Origin: Acerihabitans arboris
GTDB taxonomy: Bacteria; Pseudomonadota; Gammaproteobacteria; Enterobacterales; Enterobacteriaceae
Assembly: GCF_010131535.1 (NCBI RefSeq)
Contig: NZ_WUBS01000012.1
Location: 1 to 64,000 of the forward strand
Direction: 5' to 3'
DNA: 64,000 nucleotides
Position 1 is the first letter of the stretch. Every line of letters begins with the position of its first letter. The translations under genes and the position numbers were made by a program. Under the pieces are notes generated by a model. That model did no database searches. It was not told the origin of the DNA and saw only the letters and a program-made list of their open reading frames with translations. This document shows positions 8,436 through 18,001 of the stretch, one piece after another.

Positions 8436-9959
8436 CTATCCCATTTGCCGCCAAAGCTGCAGCAGCAGGCGATCGATACTGCGATAGCTGACGGCCTCCG
8501 CCAGATGACCGCGCTGTATCTCCGGCACACCCGCCAAATCCGCCAGCGTACGGGCGACCTTCAGTGTCCGGTGCCAGGCGCGTACCGAAAGTCCCAGTTT
8601 TTCCATGACGCCTTCCAGGAAAACCGCATCTTCCTCGCCAAGACGACAATATAGCGCGACCTCCTGGTTATTCAGGTGCGCATTGATTTTTTGGCCGCGC
8701 CGCAGCTGGATCTCGCGTGCCGCCTCTACCCGGGCGCGCACCGTGGCGCTGGTTTCGCCCGACGGGTCTTGCCGGCGCAGCATTCCCGGCGGCAACAGCG
8801 GCACCTCGATGGAGATATCGAAACGATCCAGGAAGGGACCGGATAAGCGGTTAAGGTAGCGCAGGGTCTGCTGTGGGCCGCTGCGGCTGTGGACGCCCTG
8901 GTAGTCTCCGGACGGACTGGGGTTCATTGCCGCGACCAGTTGGAAACGCGCGGGGTATTGTACCTTGGCCCGCGCCCGGGAGATAACGATTTCGCCCGCT
9001 TCCAGCGGTTCGCGCAGCGCGTCCAGCACCCGCCGCTGGAACTCAGGCAGTTCATCCAGAAACAGCACCCCGTTATGGGCCAGGGAAATTTCCCCCGGCC
9101 GGGGAAGGGGGCCGCCGCCGACCAGCGCCGCCATCGAGGCGCTGTGATGCGGGGCGCGAAACGGCCGCTGTCGCCAATTTAACCGCGCGGTCTCCACATT
9201 CATCAGGCCGGTCAGCGCGGCGGTCTCTATGGCCTCCGTATCGCTTAACGGCGGCATCAGCCCGGGCAACCTGCTGGCCAGCATGGTCTTGCCGGTGCCC
9301 GGCGGGCCGATAAGCAGCAGGTTATGACCGCCCGCGGCGGCAATCTCCAGCGCGCGCTTGGCCTGCTGCTGGCCGGTAATGTCGCGGAGATCGTCGCCGT
9401 TATGCTCCATGGGCGGCATATCGAGGCCTGGCACGGTATCGAGCCCTGCCTGGCCCTGCAGGAAGGCGCACACCTCGCGTAAATGCCCGGCAACCAGCAC
9501 GTTGCTGTCCGGCACCAGGCCGGCCTCGTCGCAATTGTGGCGCGACAGGACCAATCGCCGTCCGGCCCGCGACGAGGCCAGCGCCGCCGGAATAGCGCCC
9601 TGCACCGGCCGCAGTTCCCCGGACAGCGCCAGCTCGCCCAGGAACTCGTGCTGCGCCAGCTTCAGACCGGCAATTTGCTCCGAGGCGCTCAGGATTGCCA
9701 GCGCGATAGGCAAATCATAGCGCCCGCCTTCCTTGGGCAGGTCGGCCGGCGCCAGGCTGACGGTGATGCGCCGGGCGGGAAAATCGAAACCGTTGTTCAG
9801 CAGCGCGCTGCGCACCCGATCGCGCGCGCCTTTTACCGTGGCGTCCGGCAGTCCCACCAGGGTAAAGCCGGGCAGCCCTTTACTGATATGAGCTTCCACC
9901 GAGATCAGGGGCGCCTGGATGCCGATTGACGCCCGGGTATAGATTAACGCAAGGGACAT
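8436..9959 (-). CDS. comM: Mg-chelatase-like AAA+ protein ComM/YifB
   Basis: 507 residues (E. coli YifB 506). In Vibrio, ComM is a hexameric helicase promoting branch migration during integration of transformed DNA; the role in enterobacteria is less clear. The N-terminal ChlI-like domain (about 1-180) is followed by an AAA+ core with Walker A LIGPPGTGKT, Walker B GVLFLDELPEF, the arginine-finger region around LSGPFLDRFD and a C-terminal helical domain. The ATG at 9959 gives the E. coli N-terminus MSL and has GGAGG eight bases upstream; the ATG at 9974 overlaps that site and is less likely. Confidence 0.93.
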   Translation of the reverse strand: MSLALIYTRASIGIQAPLISVEAHISKGLPGFTLVGLPDATVKGARDRVRSALLNNGFDFPARRITVSLAPADLPKEGGRYDLPIALAILSASEQIAGLKLAQHEFLGELALSGELRPVQGAIPAALASSRAGRRLVLSRHNCDEAGLVPDSNVLVAGHLREVCAFLQGQAGLDTVPGLDMPPMEHNGDDLRDITGQQQAKRALEIAAAGGHNLLLIGPPGTGKTMLASRLPGLMPPLSDTEAIETAALTGLMNVETARLNWRQRPFRAPHHSASMAALVGGGPLPRPGEISLAHNGVLFLDELPEFQRRVLDALREPLEAGEIVISRARAKVQYPARFQLVAAMNPSPSGDYQGVHSRSGPQQTLRYLNRLSGPFLDRFDISIEVPLLPPGMLRRQDPSGETSATVRARVEAAREIQLRRGQKINAHLNNQEVALYCRLGEEDAVFLEGVMEKLGLSVRAWHRTLKVARTLADLAGVPEIQRGHLAEAVSYRSIDRLLLQLWRQMG

Positions 9960-10346
9960 GCCTACCCCCTCCATGCCGGTGCCGGCCGCCGGACTTCAAA
10001 TGCCGGCATCGGTCTTTATCATGCCCGCTTTGCGTATCCGGCCCAGGTGAAAATCATTCCCCTGCGGGACGGATCGTAAAATTTTTAAGGCTTTTGCGGT
10101 GATTCGCATTGTATGCGCGCGGGTGGCTCAGGATCCTCCGTCGGCATGGGTATCTTGCGCGGTGCCCAGCAATTGGCGCAGAAAATGAAAAATATTCATG
10201 ACGAATCAAATTATTGAAAATTAGTCTATTTTGTCTTTTCCCCAGACGCCGGAATAAGCAAAAATGATAAAAAAGGTTGTCATAAACCCATTTACTGTGA
10301 TAACTCTGTAGGCATTCATTCGAGCTGAAGTAATGAAAACCTATTT
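9960..10346. promoter_or_regulatory. ilv operon promoter region
   Basis: The gap between divergent comM and the ilv leader. The right half is AT-rich. A candidate sigma-70 promoter is TTGTCA at 10278-10283 with a -10-like GATAAC at 10300-10305 (16-bp spacer), placing transcription start about 35 bases before the leader ATG, as expected for the ilvG promoter of E. coli. No gene is visible. Confidence 0.55.
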
Positions 10347-10448
10347 ATGAAAGCCTTTGTCCAAGTGATTAGCCTAGTCGTGATTAGCGTGGTGGTGATT
10401 ATTATCCCACCGTGCGGGGCTGCACTTGGACGAAGAAAAGCTTATTAA
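10347..10448 (+). CDS. ilvL: ilv operon leader peptide
   Basis: A 33-residue leader peptide whose centre (residues 5-20) is almost wholly Val, Ile and Leu, followed by PPCGAALGR as in E. coli IlvL. Ribosome pausing at these codons when Ile, Val or Leu-tRNA is short prevents the attenuator hairpin at 10471 and lets transcription reach ilvX and ilvG. The gene is below usual length cut-offs. Confidence 0.93.
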   Translation: MKAFVQVISLVVISVVVIIIPPCGAALGRRKAY

Positions 10449-10470
10449 ACAAGCTTAAATCTCAAGAAGA

Positions 10471-10502
10471 CCCCCGCACCGAAAGGACGGGGGTTTTTTT
10501 TT
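10471..10502 (+). terminator. ilv attenuator
   Basis: A GC-rich hairpin (CCCCC at 10471-10475 pairing with GGGGG at 10489-10493, stem extended by neighbouring pairs) runs into nine T. It lies 22 bases after the leader-peptide stop, the position of the E. coli ilv attenuator. Confidence 0.93.
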
Positions 10503-10550
10503 GGCTCATTTTTATGACAACCAATACGCAATAAGAATAAGGAGCAGAAA

Positions 10551-10601
10551 ATGATTATTAGCATAAAATCCTGTTCCCAGCGCAGACAGGCGGGGAACTA
10601 A
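10551..10601 (+). CDS. ilvX: Small protein IlvX
   Basis: A 16-codon reading frame with GGAG seven bases upstream, ending two bases before the ilvG start. Length and C-terminal pattern (Cys-Ser-x-x-Arg then Gly-Asn) match E. coli IlvX (16 residues). In E. coli it is known as a translated small protein, possibly coupling translation into ilvG; its function is unclear. Confidence 0.8.
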   Translation: MIISIKSCSQRRQAGN

Positions 10602-10603
10602 CT

Positions 10604-12250
10604 ATGAACGGTGCTCAGTGGGTAGTGTCAGCGTTGCGCGCACAGGGTGTGGATATGGTTTTCGGTTATCCCGGCGGCGCTATCATGCCGGTATACGACG
10701 CGCTCTATGACGGCGGGGTGGAACATCTGCTATGCCGCCATGAACAGGGCGCGGCCATGGCGGCGATTGGCTACGCACGAGCTACCGGCAAAGTCGGCGT
10801 CTGTATCGCCACCTCGGGACCCGGCGCGACCAATTTGATTACCGGCCTGGCGGATGCCCTGCTGGACTCCGTGCCGCTGGTGGCCATCACCGGGCAGGTC
10901 GGCTCGGCGCTTATCGGCACCGACGCGTTCCAGGAAATCGATGTACTGGGTCTGTCCCTGGCCTGCACCAAACACAGTTTCCTGGTCGAGAGCCTGGACG
11001 AGTTGCCGGCGATCATGGCCGAAGCCTTCGCCATTGCCACCTCCGGGCGGCCGGGACCGGTTTTGATCGATATCCCGAAGGATATCCAACTGGCCTCCGG
11101 CGAACTCAGCCCGCACCTGGTCGCCATGGACGATCGGGGCGGCGTTATCCAGGGTGACGTGGCGGCGGCCCGCGAACTGCTGCGCCAGGCGCGCAAACCA
11201 ATGTTGTATATCGGCGGCGGCGTCGGCATGGCGCGCGCGGTGCCCGCGCTGCGTGATTTTATCAATCGCACCGGCATGCCGAGCGTGGCGACCCTGAAAG
11301 GCCTGGGCGCGCCGGATCGGGATGACGCCTGTTACCTGGGCATGCTGGGCATGCACGGCAACCAGGCGGCTAATCTGGCGGTACAGTCGTGCGATCTGCT
11401 GATGGCGGTCGGCGCCCGTTTTGACGACCGGGTCACCGGCAAGCTGAATACCTTTGCGCCCCATGCCAAGGTGATCCACCTGGATATCGATCCGGCGGAG
11501 CTGGGCAAATTGCGCCAGGTCCATGTCGGGTTGCAGGGCGATTTGAACCGGCTGTTTCCCGCCCTGGCGCAGGAACTGTCCATCGACGACTGGCGGATAG
11601 AAACCCAGGCGCTGAAAGCGGAATACCGGTGGCGTTACGATCATCCCGGCGAGGCCATTTATGCGCCGGCGCTGCTGAACGCGCTGTCCAGGCGCGCGCC
11701 GGACAATACCGTGGTGACCACCGACGTCGGCCAGCACCAGATGTGGGCCGCCCAGCATATGAGTTTCAGCCGCCCGGAAAATTTCATCACCTCCAGCGGC
11801 CTGGGCACCATGGGCTTCGGCGTTCCCGCGGCGGTTGGCGCCCAGGTGGCCCGTCCCCGGGACACGGTGGTTTGCGTGTCCGGCGACGGCTCGTTTATGA
11901 TGAACGTCCAGGAACTGACCACCATCAAGCGAAAACGGCTGCCGCTGAAAATCGTCTTGATGGACAATCAGCGATTAGGCATGGTCCGACAGTGGCAACA
12001 ATTGTTTTTTGACGGACGTTACAGCGAGACTTCCCTGACAGATAACCCCGATTTTCTCATCCTGGCCAGCGCGTTTGATATCCCCGGCCAACGAATTACC
12101 CGTAAAGACCAGATTGATGCCGCCTTTGAGGCCATGTTTACCCACCAGGGACCCTACCTGCTGCATGTCTCCATCGACGAGAACGAAAATGTCTGGCCGC
12201 TGGTGCCGCCCGGCGCCGGCAATGAAACCATGCTGGAGAAAATATCATGA
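10604..12250 (+). CDS. ilvG: Acetolactate synthase II, catalytic subunit
   Basis: 548 residues, full length. It condenses two pyruvates, or pyruvate and 2-oxobutyrate, to acetohydroxy acids in valine and isoleucine synthesis. Visible are [12 protein letters not shown], the conserved Glu in [11 protein letters not shown], the central FAD-binding domain and the thiamine-diphosphate motif beginning GDGSFMMN. Unlike E. coli K-12, whose ilvG is frameshifted, no disruption is seen, so isozyme II should be active (isozyme II is classically resistant to valine). The 3' end overlaps ilvM by four bases (ATGA), as expected for large and small subunits made in step. Confidence 0.96.
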   Translation: MNGAQWVVSALRAQGVDMVFGYPGGAIMPVYDALYDGGVEHLLCRHEQGAAMAAIGYARATGKVGVCIATSGPGATNLITGLADALLDSVPLVAITGQVGSALIGTDAFQEIDVLGLSLACTKHSFLVESLDELPAIMAEAFAIATSGRPGPVLIDIPKDIQLASGELSPHLVAMDDRGGVIQGDVAAARELLRQARKPMLYIGGGVGMARAVPALRDFINRTGMPSVATLKGLGAPDRDDACYLGMLGMHGNQAANLAVQSCDLLMAVGARFDDRVTGKLNTFAPHAKVIHLDIDPAELGKLRQVHVGLQGDLNRLFPALAQELSIDDWRIETQALKAEYRWRYDHPGEAIYAPALLNALSRRAPDNTVVTTDVGQHQMWAAQHMSFSRPENFITSSGLGTMGFGVPAAVGAQVARPRDTVVCVSGDGSFMMNVQELTTIKRKRLPLKIVLMDNQRLGMVRQWQQLFFDGRYSETSLTDNPDFLILASAFDIPGQRITRKDQIDAAFEAMFTHQGPYLLHVSIDENENVWPLVPPGAGNETMLEKIS

Positions 12251-12504
12251 TGCAACATCAGCTTTACATCGAGGCGCGTTCCCGCCCGGAAATTCTGGAA
12301 CGAGTGCTGCGGGTGGTGCGCCATCGCGGATTTCGGATTTGCGCATTAAATATGACGCCGCAAGCCAACCCGGAATGTATAAATATTCAAATGACTGTTG
12401 CAAGCATTCGCCCGGTCGATTTACTGTCTTCACAATTAAGTAAACTTATGGATGTCGCCTGTGTCGAGATCCAGCAATTGACATCACAACAAATACGCGC
12501 CTAA
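12247..12504 (+). CDS. ilvM: Acetolactate synthase II, small subunit
   Basis: 85 residues (E. coli IlvM 87), an ACT-domain subunit that activates and stabilises IlvG. The start MMQHQ, the core [12 protein letters not shown] and the end SQQIRA match E. coli. It overlaps ilvG by four bases and is followed 21 bases later by ilvE. Confidence 0.94.
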   Translation: MMQHQLYIEARSRPEILERVLRVVRHRGFRICALNMTPQANPECINIQMTVASIRPVDLLSSQLSKLMDVACVEIQQLTSQQIRA

Positions 12505-12525
12505 GGCACGAGTAAGGAAAAGAAA

Positions 12526-13455
12526 ATGACGACGAAGAAAGCTGATTATATTTGGTTCAACGGCGAGATGGTTCCATGGGCGGAGGCCAAGGTCCACGTG
12601 ATGTCCCACGCGCTGCATTATGGATCATCAGTCTTCGAAGGTGTCCGTTGCTACGACTCGCATAAAGGGCCGGTGGTATTCCGCCATCGCGAACATATGC
12701 AACGCCTGCAGGATTCGGCCAAGATTTACCGTATGCCGGTGATCCAGAGCGTTGATGATTTAATGGAAGCCTGTCGCGCGGTGCTGCGCAAAAATAAGCT
12801 GGTCAGCGCCTATATCCGTCCGCTGGTGTTTGTCGGCGACGTGGGCATGGGCGTTAACCCGCCGGCCGGTTATACCACCGACGTTATTATCGCCGCGTTC
12901 CCGTGGGGCGCCTATCTGGGCGAAGACGCGCTGGATCAGGGCATCGACGCCATGGTCTCTTCCTGGAACCGGGTGGCGGCCAATACCATCCCGACGGCGG
13001 CCAAGGCCGGCGGCAACTATCTTTCCTCCATGCTGGTGGGCAGCGAAGCCCGGCGCCATGGCTATCAGGAAGGTATTGCGCTGGATGTCCACGGTTATGT
13101 TTCCGAAGGCGCGGGCGAAAACCTGTTCGAGGTGAAGGAGGGCATCCTGTTTACGCCGCCGTTCACCTCTTCCGCCCTGCCCGGCATTACCCGCGACGCC
13201 ATCATCAAACTGGCGAAGGATCGCGGTATCGAAGTGCGCGAGCAGGTGCTGTCCCGTGAATCGCTGTATCTGGCCGACGAAGTATTTATGTCCGGCACCG
13301 CGGCGGAAATCACCCCGGTGCGCAGCGTCGACGGCATCCAGGTCGGCATCGGCCGCTGCGGTCCGGTGACCAAACAACTGCAGCAGGCGTTTTTCGGCCT
13401 GTTCACCGGCGAGACCGAAGATAAATGGGGCTGGCTGGATCCGGTCAACAACTAA
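12526..13455 (+). CDS. ilvE: Branched-chain amino acid aminotransferase
   Basis: 309 residues, class IV (fold type IV) PLP aminotransferase, same length as E. coli IlvE. It carries out the last step to Val, Ile and Leu with glutamate as donor. The N-terminal WFNGEMVPW, the SHALHYGSSVFEG region, the PLP-lysine region TAAKAGGNYLSS and the FMSGTAAEITPVRSVDG phosphate-binding turn are all present. It is third enzyme gene of the operon. Confidence 0.95.
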   Translation: MTTKKADYIWFNGEMVPWAEAKVHVMSHALHYGSSVFEGVRCYDSHKGPVVFRHREHMQRLQDSAKIYRMPVIQSVDDLMEACRAVLRKNKLVSAYIRPLVFVGDVGMGVNPPAGYTTDVIIAAFPWGAYLGEDALDQGIDAMVSSWNRVAANTIPTAAKAGGNYLSSMLVGSEARRHGYQEGIALDVHGYVSEGAGENLFEVKEGILFTPPFTSSALPGITRDAIIKLAKDRGIEVREQVLSRESLYLADEVFMSGTAAEITPVRSVDGIQVGIGRCGPVTKQLQQAFFGLFTGETEDKWGWLDPVNN

Positions 13456-13520
13456 AATAATAGGCTTTTCACAGCAGGCGGGAGCAACCGCCTGCCATAA
13501 GATTAACTGGAGTATTGAGC

Positions 13521-15371
13521 ATGCCAAAGTATCGTTCCGCCACCACCACCCACGGCCGCAATATGGCCGGCGCCCGCGCCTTATGGCGCGCCACCGGCAT
13601 GACCGATGATGATTTCGACAAGCCGATTATTGCCGTGGTCAACTCCTTTACCCAATTTGTGCCGGGCCATGTGCACCTGCGCGATTTGGGTAAACTGGTT
13701 GCCGAACAGATTGAAGCCTCCGGCGGCGTGGCGAAAGAATTCAATACCATCGCGGTGGACGACGGCATCGCCATGGGACACGGCGGCATGCTGTACTCCC
13801 TGCCTTCGCGCGAGCTGATTGCCGATTCGGTGGAGTACATGGTCAACGCCCACTGCGCCGACGCCATGGTCTGTATTTCCAATTGCGATAAGATCACCCC
13901 GGGGATGCTGATGGCGTCGCTGCGCCTGAATATCCCGGTGATTTTTGTCTCCGGCGGCCCGATGGAAGCCGGCAAGACCAAGCTGTCCGATAAAATCATC
14001 AAGCTGGATTTGATTGACGCCATGATCCAGGGCGCCAACCCAAACGTGTCCGACGCGGACAGCAACCAGATCGAGCGTTCCGCCTGCCCTACCTGCGGTT
14101 CCTGTTCCGGCATGTTTACCGCCAACTCGATGAACTGCCTGACCGAAGCCCTGGGCCTGTCCCAGCCGGGCAACGGTTCGCTGCTGGCGACCCATGCCGA
14201 CAGGCGCCAGCTGTTCCTCAACGCCGGCAAGCGCATCGTCGAGCTGACCAAACGTTATTATGAACAGGACGACGAGAGCGCGCTGCCGCGCAGCATCGCC
14301 TGCAAGGCCGCGTTTGAAAACGCCATGACGCTGGATATCGCCATGGGCGGCTCCACCAATACCGTACTGCATCTGCTGGCGGCGGCGCAGGAAGGGGAGG
14401 TGGATTTCACCATGGCGGATATCGACCGGTTATCGCGCCGGGTGCCGCATCTGTGCAAGGTGGCGCCTAGCACGCAGAAATACCATATGGAAGACGTCCA
14501 CCGCGCAGGCGGCGTCTGGGGCATCCTGGGCGAGCTGGACCGCACCGGCCTGCTGAACCGCGAGGTCAGCAATATCCTCGGGCTGAAACTGCCGGAAACC
14601 CTGCAACAGTATGATGTAATGCTGACCGAGGACGCGGAAGTGAAAAGCATGTACTCCGCCGGGCCGGCCGGTATCCGCACCACCAAGGCCTTCTCGCAGG
14701 ACTGCCGCTGGCCGTCGCTGGATACCGACCGTAAAGACGGCTGTATCCGCTCCCGTGAGTTCGCCTATAGCCAGGACGGCGGGCTGGCGGTGCTGTACGG
14801 CAATATTGCCGAAGACGGCTGTATCGTCAAAACCGCCGGCGTGGATAAGGGCAGCCTGATCTTCAGCGGCCCGGCCAAGGTGTATGAAAGCCAGGAAGCG
14901 GCCACCGAGGCCATCCTGGGCGGCAAAGTGGTGGCCGGCGACGTGGTGGTCATCCGCTACGAAGGGCCGAAAGGCGGGCCGGGCATGCAGGAAATGCTTT
15001 ATCCCACCACCTACCTGAAATCCATGGGCCTGGGCAAGCGGTGCGCGCTGATTACCGACGGTCGTTTTTCCGGCGGCACCTCGGGCCTGTCCATCGGCCA
15101 TGTTTCGCCTGAAGCCGCCAGCGGCGGCCTGATCGGCCTGGTGCAGGACGGCGATATTATCAATATCAATATCCATGAGCGCGGCATAACGCTGGACGTG
15201 GCGGACAGCGAACTGGCCGCCCGGCGGGAAACGCAGCTGGCGCGCGGCGCGGACGCCTGGACGCCGGTAGATCGCGAACGTCAGGTCTCCTTTGCCCTGC
15301 GGGCCTATGCCCTGCTTGCCACCAGCGCCGACAAGGGCGCGGTGCGCGATAAAAGCCAGCTGGGGGGCTAA
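13521..15371 (+). CDS. ilvD: Dihydroxy-acid dehydratase
   Basis: 616 residues (E. coli 616). An Fe-S dehydratase converting dihydroxy acids to 2-oxo acids in Ile/Val synthesis. Cluster cysteines are visible in [10 protein letters not shown] and [11 protein letters not shown]. The ATG at 13521 gives the E. coli start MPKYRS with GGAG at 13509-13512; an in-frame TTG at 13515 is not favoured. Confidence 0.96.
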   Translation: MPKYRSATTTHGRNMAGARALWRATGMTDDDFDKPIIAVVNSFTQFVPGHVHLRDLGKLVAEQIEASGGVAKEFNTIAVDDGIAMGHGGMLYSLPSRELIADSVEYMVNAHCADAMVCISNCDKITPGMLMASLRLNIPVIFVSGGPMEAGKTKLSDKIIKLDLIDAMIQGANPNVSDADSNQIERSACPTCGSCSGMFTANSMNCLTEALGLSQPGNGSLLATHADRRQLFLNAGKRIVELTKRYYEQDDESALPRSIACKAAFENAMTLDIAMGGSTNTVLHLLAAAQEGEVDFTMADIDRLSRRVPHLCKVAPSTQKYHMEDVHRAGGVWGILGELDRTGLLNREVSNILGLKLPETLQQYDVMLTEDAEVKSMYSAGPAGIRTTKAFSQDCRWPSLDTDRKDGCIRSREFAYSQDGGLAVLYGNIAEDGCIVKTAGVDKGSLIFSGPAKVYESQEAATEAILGGKVVAGDVVVIRYEGPKGGPGMQEMLYPTTYLKSMGLGKRCALITDGRFSGGTSGLSIGHVSPEAASGGLIGLVQDGDIININIHERGITLDVADSELAARRETQLARGADAWTPVDRERQVSFALRAYALLATSADKGAVRDKSQLGG

Positions 15372-15376
15372 CGGTC

Positions 15377-16921
15377 ATGGCCGACTCCCTACCGTTGCCC
15401 GCCGCGCCCTGCGCCGCGGAGTACCTGCGCGCCACGCTACGCTCGCCGGTGTATGAGGTGGCCCAGGTCACCCCATTGCAAGTCATGGAGAAACTCTCCG
15501 CGCGCCTGGGCAATACCGTCCTGGTGAAGCGGGAGGACCGGCAGCCGGTGCACAGCTTTAAGCTGCGCGGCGCCTACGCGATGATTTCCGGCCTGAGCGA
15601 AGAGCAGAAGGCCCAGGGCGTGGTGACCGCCTCGGCGGGCAACCATGCCCAGGGCGTGGCGCTCTCCGCCACCAAGCTCGGCATCAAATCGCTTATCGTC
15701 ATGCCGGTCGCCACGGCGGATATCAAGGTGGACGCGGTGCGCAGCTTTGGCGGCGAGGCCTACCTGTACGGCGCTAATTTCGATGAAGCCAAGGCCAAGG
15801 CGATTGAGCTGGCGCGCGATCATAACTATACCTTTGTGCCGCCGTTCGACCATCCGGCGGTGATCGCCGGCCAGGGCACCTTGGCGATGGAGCTGCTGCA
15901 GCAGGACGCGCATCTGGACCGGATCTTCGTGCCGGTGGGCGGCGGCGGCCTGGCCGCGGGCGTGGCGGTGCTGATCAAGCACCTGATGCCGCAGATTCAG
16001 GTGATCGGCGTGGAAGCCGAGGAATCCGCCTGCCTGTGCGCGGCGCTTAAGGCCGGTGAGCCGGTGGACCTCCCCCGGGTCGGGCTGTTTGCCGAAGGGG
16101 TGGCGGTCAGGCGTATCGGCGACGAGACGTTCCGCTTATGCCGCGAGTATCTGGATGATGTGATCACCGTGGACAGCGACGCCATCTGCGCGGCGGTCAA
16201 GGACCTGTTCGAGGATGTGCGCGCGATTGCGGAGCCGGCGGGCGCGCTGGCGCTGGCGGGCATGAAAAAATATATCCAGCAGCATCATATCCAGGGCGAG
16301 CGCCTGGCTCATGTGCTGTCCGGCGCCAATGTCAATTTCCACGGCCTGCGTTATGTCTCCGAGCGTTGCGAGCTGGGCGAGCAGCGCGAAGCGCTGATGG
16401 CGGTGACTATTCCGGAGCAGAAAGGCAGTTTCCTGAAGTTTTGCCAGCTGCTGGGCGGCCGGGCGGTAACCGAATTCAACTATCGCTATGCCGACGCGGA
16501 CAACGCCTGCATTTTTGTCGGCGTGCGCCTGAGCCGGGGGCACGTGGAGCGCGATGAGATTTTAAGCGAGCTGACCGCCGGCGGTTACCAGGTGGTGGAC
16601 CTGTCCGACGACGAAATGGCCAAGCTGCACGTGCGTTATATGGTGGGCGGCCGCCCGTCGAAACCGCTGCGCGAACGCCTGTATAGCTTTGAATTCCCGG
16701 AATCGCCGGGCGCCCTGCTGAAGTTTTTGCATACCCTGGGCACCCATTGGAATATTTCGCTGTTCCATTACCGCAGCCACGGCACCGATTACGGGCGGGT
16801 AATGGCGGGGTTTGAGCTGGGCGAGCAGGAGCCGGAATTCGATCGGCATCTGTCCGCGCTGGGTTATGAATGCCATGATGAAACCAAGAATCCGGCGTTC
16901 CGCTTTTTTCTGCAAGGATAA
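15377..16921 (+). CDS. ilvA: Threonine deaminase (biosynthetic)
   Basis: 514 residues, as in E. coli. A PLP enzyme converting threonine to 2-oxobutyrate, the first committed step to isoleucine. The PLP lysine lies in HSFKLRGAYAM and the phosphate-binding glycine loop in PVGGGGLAAG. Two ACT-like C-terminal repeats (about 335-410 and 430-510) carry isoleucine feedback inhibition and valine relief. It lies five bases after ilvD and is the last gene of the operon, converging on ilvY. Confidence 0.96.
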   Translation: MADSLPLPAAPCAAEYLRATLRSPVYEVAQVTPLQVMEKLSARLGNTVLVKREDRQPVHSFKLRGAYAMISGLSEEQKAQGVVTASAGNHAQGVALSATKLGIKSLIVMPVATADIKVDAVRSFGGEAYLYGANFDEAKAKAIELARDHNYTFVPPFDHPAVIAGQGTLAMELLQQDAHLDRIFVPVGGGGLAAGVAVLIKHLMPQIQVIGVEAEESACLCAALKAGEPVDLPRVGLFAEGVAVRRIGDETFRLCREYLDDVITVDSDAICAAVKDLFEDVRAIAEPAGALALAGMKKYIQQHHIQGERLAHVLSGANVNFHGLRYVSERCELGEQREALMAVTIPEQKGSFLKFCQLLGGRAVTEFNYRYADADNACIFVGVRLSRGHVERDEILSELTAGGYQVVDLSDDEMAKLHVRYMVGGRPSKPLRERLYSFEFPESPGALLKFLHTLGTHWNISLFHYRSHGTDYGRVMAGFELGEQEPEFDRHLSALGYECHDETKNPAFRFFLQG

Positions 16922-16930
16922 GGATGGTAC

Positions 16931-17818
16931 TTAGCGTTCCAGCAGTTGCCAGAACGCTTCGATCAGCGGCTCCCGCAACCGCCTGCGCTGTACGCATACC
17001 CCCAGTTCCAGCGGCTCGACCGGCGTGCCGTGCTCGATTATCCGCACCCGGTTGCGCACCGGCTCGGGGCTATTATCCACCACCACCGACGGAATAAGGG
17101 CGATGCCGCAGCCGAGCGCCACCATGGAAACGATGGCCTCGTGCCCCGCCACGGTGGCGTAAATCTGCGGGTTGGCGATATGGTTGCCGCGAAACCAGCG
17201 ATCGATACGACGGCGTGCCGGGCCGTGCTCCGGTAAAATAAAGGGTATATGCGACCAATCCGGCGGTTCCGCCAAGGCCTGCGAGCGCACCGGGCAGGGC
17301 AGCGCCGGGGTAATTAAAATCATCGGGATGTGGCCGATGGAGGCAAAATCGATGCTGGCGGGCAACATTTCCGGGTGGCCGGCGATACCCAGATCGGCGT
17401 CGCCGGACTGCACCTTTTCCACCGCGTCGGCGGGGTCGCCGGTGGTCAGTTTAATTTCCACCAGCGGGTGCCGGGCGCGGAAATGGTCGAGGATCGGCGG
17501 CAGGTGGCTATAGGCGGCGGTCACCGAGCAGAACAGCCGCAGCTCGCCGCTGAGCGACGGGCCGTGCTGGCCCAGGCGGTGCGAGAGCTGCTGGTATTGC
17601 AGCAGCGTCTGCTGGGCAAAAATCTTTAGCTGCTCGCCGGCGTCGGTAAGCTGTACCGTGCGGTTATCGCGCAGGAACAATACCCGTCCCACGTCCTCTT
17701 CCAGGCGTTGGATCTGACGCGACAGCGTCGAGGGACTGACGTGGGTCGCTTTAGCCGTGCGGCCGAAATGGCGGCTTTCCGCCAAATGAAGAAACAATTT
17801 GAGATCGCGCAGATCCAT
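16931..17818 (-). CDS. ilvY: LysR-type activator of ilvC
   Basis: 295 residues (E. coli IlvY 297). The N-terminal winged helix (DLKLFLHLAESRHFGRTAKATHVSPSTLSRQIQRLE) is followed by an inducer-binding domain. In E. coli IlvY binds two operators in the ilvY-ilvC gap and activates ilvC when acetohydroxy acids are present, while repressing itself. Divergent placement from ilvC and palindromes in the gap support the same circuit. Confidence 0.94.
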   Translation of the reverse strand: MDLRDLKLFLHLAESRHFGRTAKATHVSPSTLSRQIQRLEEDVGRVLFLRDNRTVQLTDAGEQLKIFAQQTLLQYQQLSHRLGQHGPSLSGELRLFCSVTAAYSHLPPILDHFRARHPLVEIKLTTGDPADAVEKVQSGDADLGIAGHPEMLPASIDFASIGHIPMILITPALPCPVRSQALAEPPDWSHIPFILPEHGPARRRIDRWFRGNHIANPQIYATVAGHEAIVSMVALGCGIALIPSVVVDNSPEPVRNRVRIIEHGTPVEPLELGVCVQRRRLREPLIEAFWQLLER

Positions 17819-17851
17819 ATCGGGACCACCTTAGCCGAGCGTTATCACAGC

Positions 17852-17878
17852 GCAACGTACGCGTTGCATAATATGCAA
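17852..17878. promoter_or_regulatory. Candidate IlvY operators in the ilvY-ilvC gap
   Basis: Two overlapping inverted repeats lie just upstream of ilvY and within the shared 183-bp gap: GCAAC (17852-17856) with GTTGC (17863-17867), and TTGCAT with ATGCAA (17864-17878). Position and TTGC/GCAA symmetry fit LysR-type operators. A further AT-rich stretch with GCAAC lies at about 17907. Confidence 0.55.
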
Positions 17879-18001
17879 TATCAGATTGTTAATATATCAA
17901 TTTAAGCAACATGATTCCTGCTTTATAGTGGCAAATATCCTATTCCCGCCAGGCGGGAACCCTTATACCGGAACCACCATACCCTTTTACGGAGTAGCAC
18001 C

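Noticed and set aside
10730-11758. A 342-codon minus frame opposite ilvG
   Set aside because: Antisense shadow of a clear full-length enzyme gene.
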